Source: Stenopsyche tienmushanensis (taxonomy: Eukaryota > Arthropoda > Insecta > Trichoptera > Stenopsychidae). Taken from it: DNA of 64,000 bases. The notes below the pieces were generated by a model, which saw only the letters and a program-made list of their open reading frames with translations, was not told the DNA's origin and searched no databases. The position numbers were made by a program, and so were the translations under genes. The stretch lies in assembly GCA_008973525.1 (NCBI GenBank), contig WACJ01000222.1, positions 186,001 to 250,000 of the forward strand, written 5' to 3'. Shown here piece by piece: positions 58,091 to 64,000 of the stretch (within the stretch, counting starts at the first letter, position 1; each line of letters opens with the position of its first letter).

Positions 58091-61000
58091 AACCCACACT
58101 ACCACCAGAATGGTGGTTACTTTTGAAAATATTAGCAAGAAGGACCTAGCAAGGGGTGGATGGTGATTGATTCCAAATACGATTACTTCCCCACGGTATG
58201 TTTATTCGCCTCACTTTGAACAGGCTGCGGCTGTGAGGCGTAGAAGACCCAAACTCGATTTTAGAAGTAAATCCAAACTCAAGCTGAAACTTAGAACAAG
58301 ACTCACTTGAACTAAGCTAAAGTTGATACGAAGCTGCCTCGATTTTTGAAGATCGACCGGTCAATCGCGATCCATTGGTTTTGTTTGGCCCTGATGTAGA
58401 TTATGGCAGTTCTATGAGGAACAACGAGCTTTTTTCGAAGCTTTGGGCTTTTTTTTCAGTTTTGAATGAGAACTGTATTAATGTATCTCATTTTTTTTTA
58501 AATAAAAATACAACTACAAAATGACATCTCAGATTTTAATAACATTCACTTCGCCGAGACAAAGTAATAATCGTGTCGAAATCGTTCTAAAATAGTACTC
58601 GCTGCATTTGACATTCTAGTAAGAAGGGCTTCAACAGCTAAGCATCCAAGTTATGGTGAAATTGCTCCTATTATACAGTCGTATTTTTTAAAATTTTATC
58701 TTTTTTGTCACTCGTGATTCACACCTATCTTATATAATAATTTGCGATATTTTATCACATTATATAATGTATTTAACGATTGCAACCGCTTGCACTTATT
58801 TCAGATCGATGCAATTTAATGCTCTGGATGAATCAAGTTTAGTGCCATAATATAAATTAGCTTATAATGTTTAGCGATCCCAAGTCTACTTCCAGTGAAT
58901 GTTTGCTTGATAAATGTGGATTTAATGTAAAAAGCATGATAATTTAAGCTATTTTGAAAAAAATTAACTCGGTTACAAAAACAATTTTATTGTGAATTTT
59001 AAATGTTTATAAATTTAATCTCTAATCTATATATGGACTAAGTTTGAATAAATATGAGCTGTTGTTTTGCAGGTGAATGACAACAATAATTGATTGCCGT
59101 TGTTAACAGTTGATCTGGCGATTTTGGTATACAAATAAAATCACTGCTTCAAATTAAAAAAATACGTACTTAATAAAGATGCTGAAGACATAGAAAGTAA
59201 TGGGATCACAAAAGGTTAATGAAGCTATCCGATTGTTCACGCCATAAAGCGATATTGTCTTAATCAATAGTTTCGTTTCTCGATGGATAGATCGTATTAT
59301 TCTCAGCTAAGTGAGCCAATTAAATTGGTCTTATAAATAAGGCACTTTACGGTACCAATCAGTGCTTTTGCAGCATCCTCCACTTGGCACATCTGCAAGC
59401 ATGGAGCGCCTTCATGATGTTTAATAAGTGCATCGACGGTGGTGCTATGGGATGCTTGCATAGCGAAACCATAAACTGTTGACTAGTATATGGCGTTGTA
59501 AAATATTTCATTGCTTTTTAATGCAGGATGAACATTTTATAAGCCAAGACAACATTGTGTTAACGTTTGCACATGATGAAAGCCTTGAATATAACTCTGT
59601 GGGGATATGAATAATTTATTAGCATAATTCGGTGTGAACTGTCACTTGCATGTTTCAGCTATTTTATGGTTTCATTCGAGCGTTGCTCAACAACATATTA
59701 ACCTAGATAGGTCTGAAAATGACATGATGAATTCAATTTGTAAATGTCAAACTGCTAATATCGTGAATATATTTTGAATTAATAGGAAGATGATATGATT
59801 AAATTTATCCATTAAATATCCATCGTATGCACGATCGATCAAATAGTGATATTTGTTGCATGATACAGAAAATGGATCTATAGTACCCCAAGAATTTATT
59901 GTGTATTTTTTGTTGAAAATTTAATAAATTAACAATTTGGTATCTTTAATATGATATTTATCCCAAGAGCTATTTAAATAAAATTTGCCTATTGCCATAG
60001 TATCTTCCTATAACTCGCTGATTTTTTTAATATTGATGATTTTTTATCGAATATTTGGTAGGCAAAAAACTCAAACTCATTAAGTTAATTTCCGTATAGC
60101 AAGTATTCATTGAGCTAAACTAATGCATAATCATTTATGCCGAGAGAAATGAACTGGTTTCATACGATTTTTTGTTATTTTTTTTTAAGAAAGCACAATT
60201 CTTAGTCATCCCAAGACCTATCGAAGTAATAATAAAGCAAGTGCACCTCAAAAAGAGCCATTCTCCGTGAGCAGTTATGTAAATTTAATGACAGATGAAG
60301 TCGTTTCCCATAAATCAAACATAGTTAGTACTGCAATAAATTCTAAAGTTCCGGCTTTTGATTGAACGAAATGATAAATGGTCTGCACTGGCATATTCCA
60401 AATACGAATTTATTATTGCATAAATTAAGCTCCGGCTGTTGTCGTTATCAATTTTATTAATTAAACAATGATCGTAAAGTGTGCACAGCCTCGTTAAGCT
60501 CTTGACCAATTCTCTATACGATCTGAACACGAGACATGCGATCTTCGACAACCTCACGCGACTCGAGCCCATCAAAACTTTGATGATCTTAAAACCTGTA
60601 AAACATTGGGATTTCTATTTTAGATCGTTATTGAATAAGCATAAAACTGCATTTATTGATTTTTCAAGGAATTATTTCCAGTTGTTGAGAGTGATTCTTT
60701 CTCCATAATAGCTTTTAATCGCTGTTCTCAAACTCTCTGTTTACCCTCATTTTTGAATAGGAATCAGTTACATTAATTTAACTGATTAAAGTTAATCTGT
60801 TACATTAGAAGTCAAATACTAACCAGTGAAGACCCGGATAAATTAATAGAGTCTACTATGGTGTGGTGTCCACAAACCGAGTAATTGTGAAACCACATTT
60901 TTTGAGAACCGAGAATCTCCCTATTAACGAGAACTAATTAAATTAAATTAAATATTCTATTAACTGCCCTAGGTTTGGCTTTGTCACTAATTGTTCCCAG

Positions 61001-61526
61001 GTAAGCCTCCCATTTTACATTTCACTTGAACCATTTTTAAATAAAATTTCACTATTACACTATTAAACTACGTTTATTTTGAAGCCCTTGTCTTTAGGAA
61101 AACCGAGGCGCTTGCCTTTTCCAAGCAAGAAATCCACCATTAAGCCCGGATAGATCGCAAGGAAACAGGAACAATAAGGAAATATTAACAATTTAGCTAT
61201 TAATCGGAAAATATATTAATCATATTAATTTATTATTAATAAGATAGTGCTCCAAAAATATAAAGTATCATTTGATCTGGATATTTTTGTAGTTAAAATA
61301 TATTATTCACTACTTTCTTCTGATAGTTAAAATAATGGAAAAATTGTAAATTTTCACATTTAGGAAGAATGATTTAGATCTGATATTTTCATCAGTCAAA
61401 ATAATATTTTATATCTATGTGGATCTATCTTAATGTGTTCATTTTTACACTGTAAATATGTACGTAGATCATATGCTTCCACGCTGTGAGTATCATCTAA
61501 ATTGTTAAATAATTGCGTTCGAAAAC
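58091..61526. other. AT-rich spacer
   Basis: No gene recognised. Sequence at 58140-58330 may still belong to the LINE 3' region. A hairpin at 59394-59460 is described in the findings. Confidence 0.5.
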
Positions 61527-62718
61527 TAATATATAAAAATGAATCTTTGTTTGTTCGTATTTAATGCGCTGCCATACCGTTCATCCGATCGCGATAAAAC
61601 TTTGTCAATTTATTGTTTACACTTGCGGAAAAAACATAGGCATAATAAAAATATTTTTTGTCTATGCAATTTGTTATGCAAGACGTTTAGCGTGTGCACT
61701 ATGTTGGCGTATATTGGTCTGGTGGTTGCTAAGGTAAATAAAGCACTCCAACCGTCGATTTGTTATGTATTTGCCAAGTGTTTGATCTTCGGTGGACTAT
61801 ACCGTGAGGCGGTAATACACAAACGTCATTATTTTAATTCATACCTGGATCAATTCGTTTGGCGATAATAGTAACAGCAAAGAAGAATGTGATGAATGAC
61901 GAACTAAACTCCAGGATTCAACTCCAGCAATCGATTCAACAACTCTGATAATCGGTCCCATCATGGGCTAAACATTAACACTTTGCAGCTTGTGGTTCGC
62001 GCTAAGATTCGCCAAAATTCCGGATATTCCACACTAAACTTCGCCCAAAGTCCGGGCTTTTTGGCAAAAAAATTATGAAACTCTATAACTAAATAACAGT
62101 GCTTTTCAATATGTGGTGCGTTCATCAGTGTGATAAAAAGCAAAAAGTGACTTTTTGATTTGAATTATATGAACAAGCATTGATTAAATGATATGTAGAC
62201 ACATTAACAACACATAGGGTTTGGTTTTTCATTCAGTTTGTTCATCGTTCTATATAAAAATTATATTTGAATTGGCGTGGAAAATTGGCGTGTCTACAAT
62301 TCTTTTTCGAAATATAAATCCACCACGACATGTAGCAACGGTACCATGCTTTTAGTGAAAAAAAAATGATGAATCATCGAAGCTACGGTTTGAAATTAAA
62401 AAAATTCAAGGAGAATATTTTGCGTTCCAATGATTCCGACTGATATGCCATTTAAATTGAAACGTGTGCAGTTTCAGGTGGGAGCATCAACAAATCACGG
62501 GAACACACAGGGTATGCGTGCATGCTTCTCATATGGATAGCTGTCTCACACCCTTCTCATTTATTAGCAGACGGTACGCACCACACAGAAAAATATTTTG
62601 TTTCCAAAAGCACTTCACTAGCATTGCATAAGCAAAATTTTTGGGGCGGGAAAAAATATAGGAAGTCTCCTGAAGGATTTGAGACATTTGTATGGCATTG
62701 CAACGCATGCCGGGTACT
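61527..62718 (+). mobile_element. second Helitron copy, decayed
   Basis: The 5' region CTAATATATAAAAATGAATC, then TTTGTTTGTTCGTAT, and the 3' region TGGCATTGCAACGCATGCCG followed by GGTAC correspond to the ends of the 51-53 kb Helitron. Internally, GTTGCTAAGGTAAA, GAGGCGGTAATA and AAAATATAGGAAGTCTCCTG are shared. The 3' CTAG has mutated. Confidence 0.6.
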
Positions 62719-64000
62719 TCATTTAAATCTGCAGGACTTCGAAAATTTCTTCTCCATTTTCAAATGCCAAAATTATTTTTATACATTGACATAATTGTCT
62801 CATTATCTACTTTTTCAGATTCAAGAAATAAGTATTTACTATAATAGGAAAGATGAATACTTCCGATCTCCAAAAATTGTTTGATGAGGTGATTTTTTTT
62901 TCACAATCTAGATTTGAGCACAGATATTAATAATAAAAATTTAGGAAATACCACTGTGCCAACATTTGATATGATGTAATAGTACTCATTAATTTAGTGG
63001 TACGACAAAATATTCAAAAACGCATTCCATTATAAACAAGATAAAGCATTATCTCGATACAAATAAGCTCGCCTGCGTTCTAGTCGCGAAGAAAGTTTTC
63101 CACTCGAAATAAATTGCATACCATCATTCATATCTGCGTTTTGTTCACAAGATGAAGTCTTCTAATGGCCGCCAACTTTTCACAACTCGATGGACTCCAT
63201 CTACCATTGTGTCTGTCCGTATTTACACAATAGCCGAGTTGACAATGAGTCACAAGCTCTTTCAGAGTCCTCGTTTTGTCGCGGGACTGCGCATAAAAAA
63301 GGCGTTAATTTATTTCGATTTTGACGCTTGTCAAGCCAGCCCGTGATTTTTTATTAGAAAAATGAAATTCTATAAATTAATCTGAATGGTCTCGCCAAAC
63401 AAAACGGCTTGTCATAAATATCATAAGCGTATAGTGTGATTATAGCGTGTCCTTCTCCATTGTCGACTGTTCAAGCTTCGTTAGTGAGGTCTTCATTATC
63501 CGACAAAGTCGACGTATTCAAATGCATACGATGCTCTTGTGTGCATTCCAAAATTTCAATTTTGATGTCACGTGTCATGGTTTTGATTATGCATGCACTA
63601 GGCATTTTAAGAAGATCCTTCCTCAGCTTCCTGTTTCCTATTCACCGTTAAATGGCAGAATGCATCTAGTAAAACAAAGAGGTGAGGGATCGATGAAGAC
63701 TTCAAACGGTTCTTTTTTTTATCAGACCTAACCACAGGCACGTGTCTTGATTTAAGATTTTCCCTTTGTTTGACCATCTCGCTTGTTTAAATTATATAAA
63801 AGAACATAACACGACTTCAACTTAATATGGTCGAGCGAAAAGAAACCATGTTTTTATTTCATTGTCATCACAATACTACAGATCTATTGTCTAATCATCG
63901 TGCATACAGTCGAGTTGATCATTAAACGGTGCTCTAGCATATATTTAATAACATCGTAAATTATTTCGTCTCTCGATACTTAGATCTAGGATCATAAGTT
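62719..64000. other. spacer at the window end
   Basis: Two short plus-strand frames (63152-63346 and 63436-63731) overlap a more balanced patch but show no known domain or splice partner. Confidence 0.45.

Noticed and set aside
1..64000. Bacterial-type operons, CRISPR arrays, phage or viral genes
   Set aside because: No repeat-spacer pattern, no ribosome-binding-site spaced gene series and no recognised viral protein; the architecture is that of an insect chromosome.

Overview
This is an AT-rich eukaryotic window and almost certainly from an insect. The evidence is one unmistakable insect bHLH-PAS gene with long GT-AG introns, a heavy load of degraded insect-type DNA transposons (mariner, piggyBac-like TTAA elements, hAT, pogo/Tigger, Mutator-like, Helitron), and fragments of an R1-like LINE. 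CpG dinucleotides look common rather than depleted, which would suit Hymenoptera among others, but I cannot fix the order from sequence alone. No prokaryotic operon, CRISPR array, rRNA gene or intact tRNA gene is visible.

The one host gene I can reconstruct is dysfusion (dys), the insect counterpart of NPAS4. It lies on the minus strand and runs from the bHLH exon (39294) down to the stop codon (12973). Nine coding exons join with consistent splice phases and give about 665 residues: bHLH, PAS-A, PAS-B, and a long His/Ser/Pro/Gln-rich C-terminal region. The exon with the initiator Met is missing, because the bHLH exon opens on an acceptor in phase 2. It must lie upstream (above 39294), possibly beyond the window. 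A 15.8-kb intron splits PAS-A and holds hAT, mariner and Mutator-like relics plus two ~0.5-kb inverted repeats. The 2.0-kb intron inside PAS-B holds an 881-bp deleted mariner.

Layout: 1-12.9 kb is intergenic, 3' of dys, with a deleted mariner (1.4-2.3 kb), a piggyBac-like element with a nested hAT (2.5-3.5 kb), a pair of unclassified direct repeats (5.7-6.6 and 9.4-10.1 kb), and GC-rich islands at 8.9-9.2 and 10.9-11.1 kb. dys occupies 13.0-39.3 kb. From 39.3 to 64 kb the sequence is repeats and AT-rich spacer: a mariner relic (40.4 kb), a GC/CpG-rich block with one possible orphan exon (42.9-43.95 kb), two more piggyBac-like copies (44.6 and 48.9 kb), a Tigger relic (48.2 kb), a Helitron carrying LINE sequence (51.2-53.3 kb), a pogo-like MITE (55.1-55.8 kb), an R1-like LINE 3' end (57.4-58.1 kb), and a second Helitron fragment (61.5-62.7 kb).

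No new multi-gene system is evident. The most informative structural points are the five piggyBac-like copies that share one nested hAT insertion at the same site, with two deletion sub-lineages; the ~495-bp inverted repeats bracketing a Mutator-like transposase relic; two mariner copies with complementary deletions; and the Helitron with LINE sequence inside.
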